Shown: piece by piece, positions 22,400-34,254 of the stretch
How the letters are laid out: each line of letters starts with the position of its first letter
Position numbering within the stretch: position 1 is the stretch's first letter
DNA from: Pohlia nutans
Lineage: Eukaryota; Streptophyta; Bryopsida; Bryales; Mniaceae
Length of the DNA stretch: 64,000 nucleotides
NCBI GenBank assembly: GCA_022496805.1
Contig: CM040085.1
Location: 47,645,811-47,709,810, forward strand
Reading direction: 5' to 3'
Program-made: the position numbers and the translations under genes
The notes under the pieces: generated by a model
What the model was told of the DNA's origin: nothing
What the model saw: only the letters and a program-made list of their open reading frames with translations
Database searches by the model: none

Positions 22400-23380
22400 T
22401 CAATGACACAGAAAGATCAAAAGAAAAAGAAAAAGGAAAAAATAAGGTTAGAAATTATAGCTGCAAGTGCAGCGTCTGGAACAAGCTCCTTGAATTTGCA
22501 TGCAACCTACAAATCGTAGAAAACAACAAAACCAACATCAGAACATTAGATAGAAGAGAGATAGAAACTCCGGACCTTTTTAGAGGTTGGTGTGAATAAA
22601 ATGTATGTTTCTCTTGAGCTACTGTAAACCAGACAAAGGGCACGTGGTGTTTGAGAACATTACTGTAAAAATGCAACAAAAGCAACATCAAGGAACCCTA
22701 AAACTCAAAAATGAGCAGCAAAAATGCCTACTTACCTCAACTGCAGCCAATGCACCTCAACTGCGGCCAAAGCACCTCAACAGAGCACCGTGAAACAGCA
22801 GCAAACTTCAAAGAGGCCGTGAACCACCGAACAACACCTTCAAGTAGCAAACCCTAAAAGCAAATCCTAAACAGAAAACAGGGTTGCAACAAGCAAAACC
22901 GACCACAAAACCGACCTCAAGAGGCAAAGATAAACGCCAACACTAAACCCTAAAGAGAAAACAAGGTTGCAGACCCTCAAACCGACCACAACAGGCAAAG
23001 ATAAACGGAAGCACCAAACCCTAAAGAGAAAACAAGTTTAAAGCAAGCAAAATCGACCACAAGAGGAAGATAAATGCTACCACCTTGAAGATAAACGCCA
23101 ACACCTTCAAAAGAGCAATGCCGCCACCTTCAAGCAATGTCGCAGGAGACTTTCAAAACACCGAAAGAGCAATGGGAATTGGATAAACGCAAACGTCGTC
23201 ACTCATGAACACAAGTTGTGAGCAAGAACATATTGAGAGCAAGAGCGAGAGTGAACGGGAGGGTTACGGAGCTTGAGAACCAGAGCGGTGAAGTGAGAGA
23301 GGCGAGGAACAGGCGGCTCCGTGGCTAGGGCAAGAATGAGCCCGTTCACAACAGAGCCGTTCGAGCCCTCGATGCTCTAG
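22400..23380 (-). promoter_or_regulatory. 5' region of the hAT transposase gene
   Basis: A GA- and CA-rich stretch with three to four tandem units of about 70 bp holding AAACCCTAAAGAGAAAACA (22850-23050) and shorter CACCTTCAA repeats. AAACCCTA is also the telo-box core, so the repeats may act both as transposase sites and as enhancer elements. No certain TATA or start site was found. Confidence 0.4.
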
Positions 23381-23734
23381 TTGATAACCGACCCCCTAAA
23401 CACCAATCAGCTGAAATCCGGCCATACCCTCGGGCCATCCTCCAAAATCCGGCCATACCCTCGGGACATCCTCCAAATTTCTGGCTTCATATTTTACATC
23501 CAGTGCATTTCCTTCCCTATTTACTTTCTTTCGGTTTTACTGCCGAGTCATTCAAAATGGAATCAGAAATTTTCAATTTCTATCGGACAATATGTAAGCA
23601 GCTGCCGGTTCTCGCCGTTCATTGCCCTGAAACAGTGTAGCCAGGTAGGGAAAAATATTGGATACTATCATCCATATATATTATGGTATGTTCATCTATA
23701 AAATTATCACTAAATTTTACCTACTGCATAACAT

Positions 23735-23905
23735 TCAGTAGCCTTCATGCCCACTGCCTTTCCTTCATGCACTTTGCTCATCACCTTGAGTCTCCACCTG
23801 TTCACTGAACTACTGATGATGTATTGTTGGGTGTGGAATATTCCACACCATCTACTTTAGAGCCAAGGCAAGTACAGTGCATGCTAATGAATATTATATG
23901 TCATT
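23735..23905. repeat. Dispersed repeat R1, copy 2
   Basis: Same orientation as 4105-4265, with CATAACATTCAGTAGCCTTC, GTATTGTTGGGTGTGGAATA and GTGCATGCTAATGAAT. It lies about 100 bp outside the hAT element. Confidence 0.75.
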
Positions 23906-24210
23906 GCTTATGTTCTGTTTTCATATTCATAATTTTGACACTGGAAATTGTACATGGCCTATTTACATCCTGTTTTTCTAGCTGTCTACTTTGTTACCTG
24001 ATATGCTTGTACCCGTGAGTTTCTGGACCATGAGTCCCAGAGTAATGAGGACATTGATGAGGTTGCCAGTCCAAATACCTGAACCGTATTTTTCTTGCAG
24101 TGAGTAATAAAGTGATCACTTGTGTCGAAGATGAAGAAAAAAAGAAAAAGAAAAAGAAAAACTGGAACCAATGCACAAATGGTCCAGGAATTGAATTTCC
24201 GGTGATTTAA

Positions 24211-24765
24211 CCCCTAAATGTCCTCACCCCTCTTCAAATTCGGCAGTTTTGCAAAGATGCATTATAAAATGCAATCCAGAGGGATATTTGTGCATTATGA
24301 ATTTTGGATTCTATCCATACCGTTAGATCTATGATTGCTATCACCAATACTTTTGTGTAAAATTTGAAACTGAAAATTCAAAATTCTTTTGTAATTCAAT
24401 TACGAATAAGATATTGACAACCTATGGATGAAATTTGTTGTGATGGGTTGAAATGTAATACTCTAAGTGTAGTGGTTTCTATAGATTTTTTGATTGCTTA
24501 ATTTTATGAGTTGATTTTTTTAAGAGCACTTTTGAACTATTTTGAACTAAGATCTTAGAATTTTTTGGTGAATCACTACAACATGAAATGAGGCATAATT
24601 TTTTTCGCAAATCATCCCCTTTCTAATCAGTTCACACATGCATAAAGCGAACTTCTCATAAAATCTATAGTGAAAAACCCACACTACAAAAAGTGCATGA
24701 CGGATAAATAAACATGGACGAAACATGTACACTGTTCAAAAAATGGGCACCTAGGTAGTTAAGGG
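24211..24765 (+). mobile_element. TTAA element T1, copy c
   Basis: Starts CCCCTAAATGTCCTCACCCC and ends TAGGTAGTTAAGGG, with TTAA on both sides (24207-24210, 24766-24769). 555 bp. A further right end GGACATTTAGGGG with TTAA lies at 25326-25342. Its sequence is the exact complement of this element's left end, so remnants of a second copy may follow. Confidence 0.82.
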
Positions 24766-24769
24766 TTAA

Positions 24770-25345
24770 ATCCGAGCAAAACTTCTTTTATTTATTTAAT
24801 TTTAATTTTAATTTTTAATAATTTTGATTTTGTTGGTTTTGAGGCAAGTGGTGACTTGCCTCAAATTCCAATATGGCCAAACTTGGCCGTTTTTCAGTCA
24901 AACACTTATTTTCACCTAGTTCCTAATTTCAAATGAAAATGGTCCCAACTAAGAAAGTGTGGAGGTTATCTTCTACTTTCTAGTCCAATTTACCATTCTT
25001 CAAAATTGATTAAATTGCAATATACACTGTAGAAAAAGTTTTCTATCAAATTTCTTTTTATGTAAGCTCAAAAAGCATGCCCATACAACTTCTTGTTCAT
25101 CACTATTATTTACATTTTTCCTAAAAGAAAATCATACTATTTTAAGCTTTTTGTAATAACTATGGTTTTACAAGAATAAAGCTTTGAAATATCTTATAAA
25201 ATTCATTATTTTAATTATGAAGAAATTAGGATAAATCTGTTTAATAGTAATCTATTTGAGAAAAATACCATAAAATATAATATATTTTAAAATGTGAGAA
25301 ATTGATGAAGTTGACCAGGTAAATGTAGTGTGGACATTTAGGGGT
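24770..25345. other. Decayed sequence ending in a T1-type right end
   Basis: AT-rich DNA that ends GTGTGGACATTTAGGGG-TTAA (to 25342). The left end is missing or shared with the element at 24211-24765. GAGGCAAGTG...CACTTGCCTC-type inverted words occur near 24842-24862. Confidence 0.4.
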
Positions 25346-25435
25346 TAAGTTATTGCACAACAAGAAGCAAACAAACACATCACCACGAAACCAAGTGGGA
25401 AGTTGCCCACTGGTGAGTAACACTTTTAATCCAAG

Positions 25436-25555
25436 CACTGGTAGAAAAGGTGGCGCTCCCCAGAGAGATGCCCAAGCAAAGTCACTGTGCATGCATGGAA
25501 TTGGGCACTAATTGCATGGGCATCTCCCTTGGTAGTGCCACCTTTTCTACTAGTG
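25436..25555. mobile_element. 120-bp CACTA-type MITE C3
   Basis: Starts CACTGGTAGAAAAGGTGGC and ends GCCACCTTTTCTACTAGTG, with perfect AAG duplication (25433-25435, 25556-25558). The interior is in the opposite orientation to C1 and C2. Confidence 0.92.
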
Positions 25556-25718
25556 AAGCAAATCTTTTAGTCTCTTACTTCTTTGCAATTGAATTTTTTG
25601 AATTGTGCCAAAAAAAACTAAATAAATAAAATTCAGTATCAAAAGATTGCCAATGCTATGCTATTGTTCACCTCAGCAATACCGTAGGTTAAGAGTTGGT
25701 TATGCTACCCAATAATTA

Positions 25719-26080
25719 GAGCTGCTTCATACTATGGCTGGAGGTCGAGAGGCCATTGATTTCCACCAATCATATAGCAAAAAATCAAGAATTCGGCCTC
25801 TTGGCCCTTCACACCAGAGGCCAAAGTCCAAAGGTCGTCGTCTTCCAAAATGCCTATATGGCAACACTTTTTGACCAAGGCGACGAACTCTCAAAGGAAG
25901 TTTGGGTCGGATAGGAATGGAAACCCAAACTATGGTCGAGAGGCCGCGATTCTTTTTCCATAAAAAATCAAAACTATATTTTATTGCCTATTTTCAGTCC
26001 ATTTCTTTGGACTCTCAACAAAATTTGGCCACTTAATCCCACGGCCTCTCAACTTGGACGGCCATGGTGTGAAGCGGCCC
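25719..26080. mobile_element. PIF/Harbinger-type MITE P3
   Basis: Left GAGCTGCTTCATACTATGGC and right GCCATGGTGTGAAGCGGCCC are imperfect inverted repeats that continue into GAGAGGCC/GGCCTCTC. TTA flanks both sides (25716-25718, 26081-26083). Non-coding. Confidence 0.78.
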
Positions 26081-26083
26081 TTA

Positions 26084-26840
26084 TTATCTTTTTCATTTTG
26101 GCATTATAAATATTTCTTCAAGATTCTTTTTTTTACCATACTAAAATGTTATTTTTTGAAAAAACATTCCAAAACTTTTCAACTTTCATTTTTAAGATTA
26201 GTTTGTTTCGGACCAGCTATTAACCTATGGTGATAAATTGTGTTTTTCAACCAAAACAACCAATTAACAAGCTACTACGTTGCTAGACATATGAGGTGCC
26301 TCAATTTTGCAGTCTACCATACCCACAATGCAAGGTCATACAAAAATAATTAGTTTTAATTTTGATGAAATTATTTTGCCACGCGTCACATTGGTATTGG
26401 ATGTAACTCACGAAATAGTCTAGATGGCAAAAAATAATTAAAACATTTGTCACAACTTGTATGAACTTGCTATATTTGGCAAATTAAGAGAATTTCGATG
26501 TACTTCAACATGGATTTTTTGGACATCATTCAAATATGCTTTGAGTTTTCAAAAATTACAAACAATTGCAACCCTTATTATAGGTATGAAAACTGTTTTG
26601 AGAGAAAATTGCAATCACACAAAATAGTTGCAATTTCTACAAATTCTTGCTTTAAATACATGGAATATTCTTATATGAAAAATGACAACCGAACACCTCC
26701 TTGACGTTGTCGTATTTGATACTTTAGAAAAAACTGAACATTTAAATCATGACATAGAACCTAATGAATACATTAGAGTTATCCGTAAAGTGAGCACCAG
26801 GTAGCATGTCTGCCACCAAGCTCCTTCCCTTGATGGAGCA
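26084..26840. other. AT-rich intergenic DNA
   Basis: No gene or element ends recognised. Confidence 0.5.
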
Positions 26841-26844
26841 TAAC

Positions 26845-26990
26845 GTTGGTGTGGGGGTATGTGGAGATTCCTCGATGAGAACTCAATTTAAGTTTGAGGA
26901 GCTTTTCTTGCATTGGGGATATTCAAGGTTCGAATCTCTCTGACAACACAATGCGTTGTGATTGGTCGAAAAAAAAAGAGGCAAACTCAT
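26845..26990 (+). mobile_element. Probable tRNA-derived SINE fragment
   Basis: GGTTCGAATCTC near 26930 fits the Pol III B box, and the sequence runs into GTCGAAAAAAAAAG. The A box is not convincing, so this is a decayed or partial copy at best. Confidence 0.4.
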
Positions 26991-28711
26991 TTTTGCCGCC
27001 TTTCAAGCTAAAAAATCAATTTTGCCATGTCTTTCCTCTTGTGGATCTTTTTTGCTTGACTTTACGGATAACATTGTTCGATTGGTTTTTAATCATGAAG
27101 GACAAAATTCCTCATATATTTTATATGTAGTACGATCTAGGCATAGTACAGGCAAATATCAATAGCTGGGTGCTCTACAAATTTCATACACTTATTGTGA
27201 TGCTTTGAGATGGCATGTGATTTCAAATTACTAGTAACTTACCACATTCCTACCACAAGTGTCATGTCAAGAGATGATAAAATAGAAAAAAAGAAGAAGA
27301 AAGCCTTTGACCCACTCCAGTGGAATACTCTTATCGTAGTAGTCGTACTACAACTGGTGGATCCCATCTTGGATCAGTTGCACATTTTTCACAACATTCT
27401 CGCTCAGCCTGCAGGCCATAACATTATTGTTAACCTTTTTGATAGAGCCCATGCATCCAAACGTGGTCACTTTGTCCAGCAAAATTTGAATGATTCCACA
27501 TTTGGTTGGAATTGGCTATTGAGTACTACTGAATGTGAGGGTCAAATTCATCAAAAATTGAACTTCGACGTCAGATGGTCCACGTCACCCTAAACTACTC
27601 ACGAGATGACATGTGTCACTGTTAAAACAAAAGTCAATTAATTTATGTTGAAATTGACCATAACGTAGGGTAGGCTGTAGATTGGGACGGGTTTGGAGAA
27701 TGAGATAGGTAGGGTAGATTGGGATGGATTTGAAGAATGAGAGAAGAAAAGCATTGCAATCTAAAATGTAATTGGATTGTAATTTTTTTTAAATGCCAAT
27801 TTTCCAAAAACAAACATGGAATGAAGAGGTACACCAATTATTGTCATTAATGTGAGTCGCAGAATTAGTCTGAGATTTCTCACCAATTCTCAATTAGTGT
27901 GAGACTTTACACACAATCCTCACTACTCATTGTGAGAATTTTCGATCACAGTGAGAATATTGATTTACTCTGAATTACAGAAATGGCAATAATTGGTGTA
28001 GTAAAAAAAATTGAGTTGGTAGTAATAAAACTCACAGTGAAATGTTGAAGCTCTATTTACTATAAACAAAAATCTAGTTGGGACTACAAATGAACTACTT
28101 CTTTTACGTAGGATGGAAAATTTGCAAGATATATTGATGTCACCAATAAACCCCTCTAAACCAAGTTTGCTACTATGATTAGCAAGTCTAACAATGATTA
28201 ATAGCTTGGGGACTTGTGTTAGACCACTATGATTAGCAAATCTGACAATGAAGATAGCTAGCAAAATTTGATGTTTGTTTAGGATTGTGCAACAAGGTGA
28301 TACAACTTTGTAGTAGAGGAGAGATAAATTAACGGTATGAAAATTTCATGTATTTGGAAGTAAATTCATGAGAAGGGTGAGCATGCTCTTACTACACTAC
28401 TTTTTGCTAATGCGCGTTTTTAGTGCGTGCTCCATTGATGTGTCATTGTATAGTTGGACCTTGTGTTATTGTGCAACGGGTTCTTGTTTCTAATGTAAGC
28501 TAATGATTGGATTTTATTTTTGGCCTTCGGGAATAAGTACCACACGCAAAAAGCAATGTATCAATCCAACATTGGTAAAAACATCCCTGCCCTTCCCAAA
28601 AATTCTAAGTAAACTCTTCACCGCCCAAAGGAACAAAATTTGTCCCTTGAAAATTAAATAGAGGCCCTGCCAGCTCTAGATGAGGTCAAACGCATGTAAA
28701 AATTTCTGGAA
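26991..28711. other. Intergenic DNA with one unassigned 127-codon frame
   Basis: A frame at 27210-27593 (plus) reads 127 residues with no recognised domain; a KKKKK run comes from a GAAGAAGAA tract. Nothing supports it as a gene. DNA at 27840-27960 repeats GTGAGA/TCTCAC words. The rest shows nothing. Confidence 0.4.
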
Positions 28712-29018
28712 ACATTACAAAAAATTTCAGGCCTCCAAAAGGCTGCGAACTCAGCCAAACTGCCATGCAAAAATACTAATATAATAATAATATTAAAAAA
28801 ATCACAATTTTTTTTTCACATAAAAATATTTAAAAAAAATCTAGTCTGACGTGGCTGAAATAGTGCCAAGTCAGATTTTAATTTTTAAATATTTTTTGGT
28901 GAAAAAAAAATTAAATTTTAATTTTAATTTTAATTTTTAATATTATTATATTATTATTTTTGCATGGCAGTTTGGCTGAGTTCGCAGCCTTTTGGAGGCC
29001 TGAATTTTTTTGTAATGT
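28712..29018. mobile_element. Foldback MITE with ~75-bp near-perfect arms
   Basis: Starts ACATTACAAAAAATTTCAGG and ends TTTTTTTGTAATGT. The arms include GGCCTCCAAAAGGCTGCGAA and its complement, and stay paired inward through CCAAACTGCCATGCAAAAATA. The centre holds CTGACGTGGC and GCCAAGTCAG. No clear target duplication. Confidence 0.8.
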
Positions 29019-29400
29019 ATTAGGATACGCACAATGAATTCACACATATGATCGCGTACTAGTGATCAGAGCCAAGCTGTGCTAGAGATGGATCTGATTG
29101 GCGAGGATCCAAATATGGGATAGATGATTTGGCGCATGTTTTCCGAACGTAACCGGGAATCGCCGGTGGAAGACCGTCGGCCTAGAGTTTAGGTGATTTC
29201 TTGGCACGTCAAGGCATCAGATAAGTATTGCGATTTTGGGGTTGCGCTAGGGATCACTCTTCTTTCCACAGTGTTACGTAGTGGCGACGGTGACAAGCAC
29301 AGAAGCTTGCACGATGGTTATGCAAGATGGGTACTTTTCGATGTCGTGAGTCTTGGCGAGTGAGAGAAAGTAGTGGAGTTATGCAAGGGATTCATCATTT

Positions 29401-31865
29401 TTGCAAGAGTGGGGAGTGTCGTCCAAACTAGCAAGGCAAGTTGTGGGCTCTCCAGCTTCTATACTCACGAAGCCTTGTATGTGGAGGGGAAAAACACGTC
29501 GTCAAGGTTCTGTGAGCAATCGTGACGGCATTGAACAAAGGCAAGGCCACAATGGAAGAGCAACAATGCATTCAAAATTTGTTATTTCATTGGGCAAATA
29601 AAGAGAGTGGGAGTGCAGAAATAGCACAAAGGGTCGTCAATTGCCTTCATGAATGGTATCTGCTTCATTTGAAGGAGCCCTATTCCAAGCACTATTGCCC
29701 TAACAATCCACACAATAGTAACTGGAGGTATTTGTATTATAGACATATTGGACGCTTGGTGGGTTGGACAAAGGCAATTTGTAAAGGGGATCCACAAGGA
29801 ATTCCAGCCCCTGTTTATTCTTTCATTAGGCACAAATTGTAGCCCGATGAGCCAAATGAACAACCAAGCACAAAAGTTAGCAACAAAGAGGCTAGAAGAA
29901 AGGCATGCGCAACAGCACCAGCTAATTCAACGCATGTTGAGGAACCAACAATTGTGCAGTCAGGGTTCGGAGCAAGAAGTGCACGCTTAGAGGGCTAGGC
30001 CTTGGGCAAATCAAACAAGGCAGAGAAAACAACCCATGCGTTGATAGATGTCGAGTCGATGAATCTCTAGAGCGATGAGTTTAACATTCCGAATGAGGAC
30101 GCGAGGCGTCAAAGATTTAGGGGTGGAAGAGGCTGTAGAGATGGATGTGGGAGCAAGAGCGGATGGGGTAGACGGGGTCGACGGGGTGGTGGCGTGCTAA
30201 TTCCACGCACTATTGCAAGTGCAGATTTACAAAGAAGAGGAAGGGGCCAAGGGCGAGGAGTGACTGGTGGCATCGCGCGTTTTGAGGAAGAGGAGTGACG
30301 TGGATGGCTAAAACCCCTAATTTGGATAACTCGTAAACCATCGCTAGTTTTGAGGAAGAAACAGGGACACTGTCGAGTTGCGTGTGTTTTCGGGGACTTT
30401 GTTTTGCCAAACGCAAGCTGGGGTCGACCTTTTCGTCGAGCTAGAACAGGACCAGGCCTTGTCTCTGGTGGTAGAAGGTGCACAATTTGCACACCAAATG
30501 CATCTCCTATATCAAGGATTGGTTGGTCTCCATTGGGAGTATTGCAAAGGGAAAATTTCAGTTCTCATTTCCCAAGGGCAATTGATCTGTGACGTGTCCA
30601 AAATCTCACCAGCACATTTGATAGTGTCGCTGACGTTGGTGATTGTCTTACGGAGGTGAAAATTTTGGCAGCAATTAAGGTTCCAAATAGTAGCCAAACA
30701 ATTGCGGCGTTGATCAACGTGCTTGCTCGACCCCTTCACGCAAGCCCATCATCGGCAGGTGTTACAACGCAGGCACTAAGTGAAAGCGTCTTCAACAGCC
30801 ACATTACGGTGCCATGCCAAGAGTCAGGGCCCAACAATAAGAGCAGGTCCGTGGTACCTGATGGTGTATGTGTTTCTTTACAACCTCTAGGCTACGGTAG
30901 CAGTCAGTGGGGCAATCTCCAGGAATTCTTTGGAGAACCAAGTCAAACATGGTGGGAAGATGGTGTTCAGTACTTTGGTGTGGAGTTTGGTGGGTCGGTG
31001 GGATGGCACAAGGTGAGGGCAATTGACTGCCGATGTCTAGAGTGGCGACAATAGCCAGAAGCGGATGAATTTCACCAGCTAGGACCCAGGTAGAGATATC
31101 CATCTCTTGTACACGACCTCAATGTTGGAACCATTCAGAACTAGCATCGGGAGGTGAAGTCCTTGGAGATTGTCCCACAAACGATAGTGAGAATGTAATC
31201 TGAATTTGTCACACCTCCACGTTATGGCTGGACTGCAACGAACTTGGTGGATGTTGGTCACTACAACCTGCTCTCTCATTACGACAGTTGGACCTCAAAT
31301 TTGGGGGATGCTACATGGATGGCACATTTCCAAAACTTTATAGGTAATTTATTTGATGATACAAATTCTAATTGGGAAATTGAAGTGTCTGTTAGTAGTG
31401 ATTTGGCAGAATCAAATGCTCTCGATTTAAAAACGTAGCTTGTGGCTTAGAAAAATTTGTACGCAAGTCAACAATGCACTATTGTAGACGATCCTTGGCG
31501 TAGGAGACAACAAACAAGCCTCAACGGCGGGCCTCGCTAGAAAAATACCAATGTGGTGGAATTTTGCGCCCTCTTGGAGATATCTCAGCACCACTAAGTG
31601 GCGCACCCCGAAGGCACTCGGAATCGGTGCAAAGTCTGTGGACGCAAGCAGAATCGAATTTGACAAGCGTGTGGGCCGCTTTTTGTATGTGATGAACTTT
31701 AGTGTGCAAAGCTTCACTCGTCAAAGCAGTGGGCACTTCGTCTTTCTCAACGAGCTCACAAATTTGGCTGTGTGCATTGATTGTAGCATGGCTGCTGGAA
31801 GTGGATCTGTCAGCCGAAATGGAGCTCGTTGCCGCGTCATTGCAGATTTGAAGAAGCATCGGTGA
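29401..31865 (+). pseudogene. Decayed ORF region of unknown family
   Basis: This 2.5-kb stretch is less AT-rich than its surroundings and has several open frames on the plus strand that do not join: 29522-29842 (106 codons), an RGG-box-like frame at about 30100-30300 (RFRGGRGC, GRRGRRGGG, RGRGQGRG), 30378-30659, 30656-31054 and 31551-31865. The arginine-glycine run resembles RNA-binding tails and some Gag-like proteins. I recognise no polymerase, integrase or transposase motif. It may be a broken host gene or old transposon. Reverse frames are probably shadows. Confidence 0.35.
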
Positions 31866-32737
31866 GTCTCGTTGTTGGCAACGTACTTTCCACTCGTCTA
31901 AGTTTTGGTATTTTGTTCATTTGGTGACCCGTAGTACTTTCATATGAGGACTTCTTCTTGGGTAGATTCATAGTGATGCAGGGTTGTAGGCGCTGATATC
32001 AAACATTTGTGCCGAAGACTTGGCCTGTATCTAAACTGTTGCATTTGTGCCCAATTTCTTTTTGTGGGTTCCTCCAATTTTTTTGTCGACATGAGTTGTG
32101 CGCTTGTAAATAATCCATATATAAATCCAACTTCATGGCCGGAATTTGTGTCAGAGCTTGCATTCTTCACGTTGCATTGTCCGTGTTTAGACGGTTAGTT
32201 GCAACAGTCCCCGCGGTGGGACAAGTCCAACTAGGGCTACCCCGGACCCGTCGAATGTACTTATAGGTTGTTCCCAGTCACTCTAAGAGACTACATGCAA
32301 ACACCGATAACTTGTCGAGCACACAACTTTGTTACTCGTCGACAAACTTTCTCCAAATTTTCTACACACTTGCACAGTCCACACTCCTAGTGCTCCCCAA
32401 ATTTTGAACTGAGATTCCATTCAAGCTTACCTACAGAATTTCTGAGGCTTGGAAGTGTATGCCAAAAGACGACAGATGGCCTCCAAAAGAAGTTTGCAGA
32501 TCAAACAATATACAATCCAAATCGAACCAACGGAATTAGGATTTGATCATGCCGTTCGATGCGCAATGAAGTAAAGTACCCATCCCAACGGTGAAATTGC
32601 AAAATTTGGCCTCGATTTGCGTTGGTAAGACTATTTTTGGTTGCAGGTCTAAATATTTTGAAAAACTGCTGACAGAGCATGGACAGTGCGGGGTTAAGGG
32701 AAGACCATTCCATCTTTTGATGACATAAGGTTCTTTA

Positions 32738-32935
32738 GCAATTAGTGGAGTCCACCCTTTTCAACACTAGAAGCTTTAATGTTAAATACAATGTCTCACC
32801 ATCCAACCTTTAGCTAAAGATGATGTGGACTTGCCCATGATTCCGAGTCTGCAAGACTAATTCGAGAATAGTGGCCAAGATTTTGAGGTCAAAAGTATTA
32901 GGACTAAAGAACCTTATGGAGTTGGAAGATCTTCA
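32738..32935. repeat. Dispersed repeat R2, copy 3
   Basis: Close to copy 1 at 6105-6300: GAAGCTTTAATGTTAAATACA, GATGATGTGGACTTG and GACTAAAGAACCTTATGGA. Flanks at 31866-32737 and 32936-33326 show no gene. Confidence 0.75.
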
Positions 32936-33326
32936 GAAAGGAAAATCTCGAAGCTTGTATGAACTTGCATGGTGACGTCATGTGGGTACCTCCTGACATG
33001 TTTCGAAGGTAGGAAGGATAATTAAGGTATAGGATGAGAATTGACTTCCAGTCTTGCAAAGTGGAGAAAACAAGACCGGAAGCTTGGAAACTTTATTCAA
33101 AAGTTCTGACATACACTATAAACACTTGACAACTCAATATGTTACAACCTCCAAAGCACTCAATTAATTTAAGCTACACCCCAAAAGCATGTTCTGTCAA
33201 GCAAGTAATTGTGGATGACATCACCATGCAGGTTCAGGCTCTCCATGAAAAACCGTCCTAAGTAAAGAATGTTATGGGGCAATTCACCACAAAAAAAGTG
33301 AAGATCTATGGCTACATGCAGAACTA

Positions 33327-33747
33327 AGGTGGTTACCCCATTACCAACTGGCTCCTTTCACCAACAGCTAGTGGCATTATCCACAATCAATGCTGCAATG
33401 ATGTTGGTTGTAGCTTGAGTTACAGTTGGTAATGGGTTCTCTCTTGTTGGTTTTAGTATATGTAAGTGTGGTTATGGATTCGTTGTTGTTGGTTTAATCA
33501 TTTTTAGTGTGTGCAATACAAATCTTCTCTAGACAGAAAGAGGTGTACCTATATGACGTGAATGGGATGCGTCATACTTCAACTTTGAAAATTTATAACT
33601 AATTCATTCTTCATCCAAAAATTATGTTTCAACTTGTGTTGGAATCTATTTCTTCTTGCCTACCTCTAAAAAATAATAATACTAAATAATATCAATGCCT
33701 CATATCCGTATTTCTTATTCAGTTGGGAATGGGGTAACCACCTTACA
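33327..33747. mobile_element. TIR element with GGTGGTTACCCCATT ends
   Basis: TAAGGTGGTTACCCCATTAC on the left recurs inverted as GGAATGGGGTAACCACCTTA on the right. An inner pair, TACCAACTGG and CAGTTGGTAATGGG, gives a second foldback. The target duplication is ambiguous (TAA/TTA). Confidence 0.65.
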
Positions 33748-34254
33748 GGAGGTTGATAATGCCGAGGACAGAAGGGATGACAAACATTCTGGGCCGGGGT
33801 GCAGCCCAAAAGCTGGAAAACTGAACAGAGAAGAAATAAAATAAAATAAAATAAAAGAGAATAAAAGCACTCACAGTCAAGTGTGAGCATGCCACATTGC
33901 CACCCCTGCTTGTTCATTTTTATTTTTTAGGAAAAAAGCAAATGAAGAAACGCTTTGGTTTTCAGCTTTTTGCAGCCAAAACAGAAGCATGACATCTGGC
34001 ACTGGTCAGATCAGCACAGGAAGCAACGCTGGAGTAACTTCAGGTTAACTTGAGCCTTTCCTTACTTAAGTAATCAATTAATTAATTAATTCCGTCTTTA
34101 TAATAACAATCATAACACTGGCCTGAAGACCATCGTGAATAAAGAGTTCATTGGGGTAATTTGTCTGTCCATGCCTCAAACAAGTGTATGGCACCTTTCT
34201 ACAATGAAACCATGGACAATGATTCATTCTAAATACCCATTTGAGCTACACTAA

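Larger units (their letters stand above)
19178..23624 (-). mobile_element. Complete hAT-superfamily DNA transposon (~4.45 kb)
   Basis: Terminal inverted repeats are CAGTGAACGGGGAG on the left and, read inward, CAATGAACGGCGAG on the right. They are flanked by a perfect 8-bp target duplication CCCTGAAA (19170-19177, 23625-23632). The 8-bp duplication, CA(G/A)TG ends and one hAT transposase ORF (20033-22231) fit the hAT superfamily. The subterminal DNA on both sides holds tandem motifs: about 22-bp CACCAAAACAGCACCTT-type units at 19445-19835, and CACCTTCAA/CCTCAACTGC units plus AAACCCTAAAGAGAAAACA units at 22735-23130. These are candidates for transposase-binding sites. The perfect duplication and open ORF suggest recent activity. 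Confidence 0.9.

Noticed and set aside
30109..30492. Proline-rich minus-strand frame
   Set aside because: It is the antisense of the RGG-like plus-strand frame, which is the better reading.
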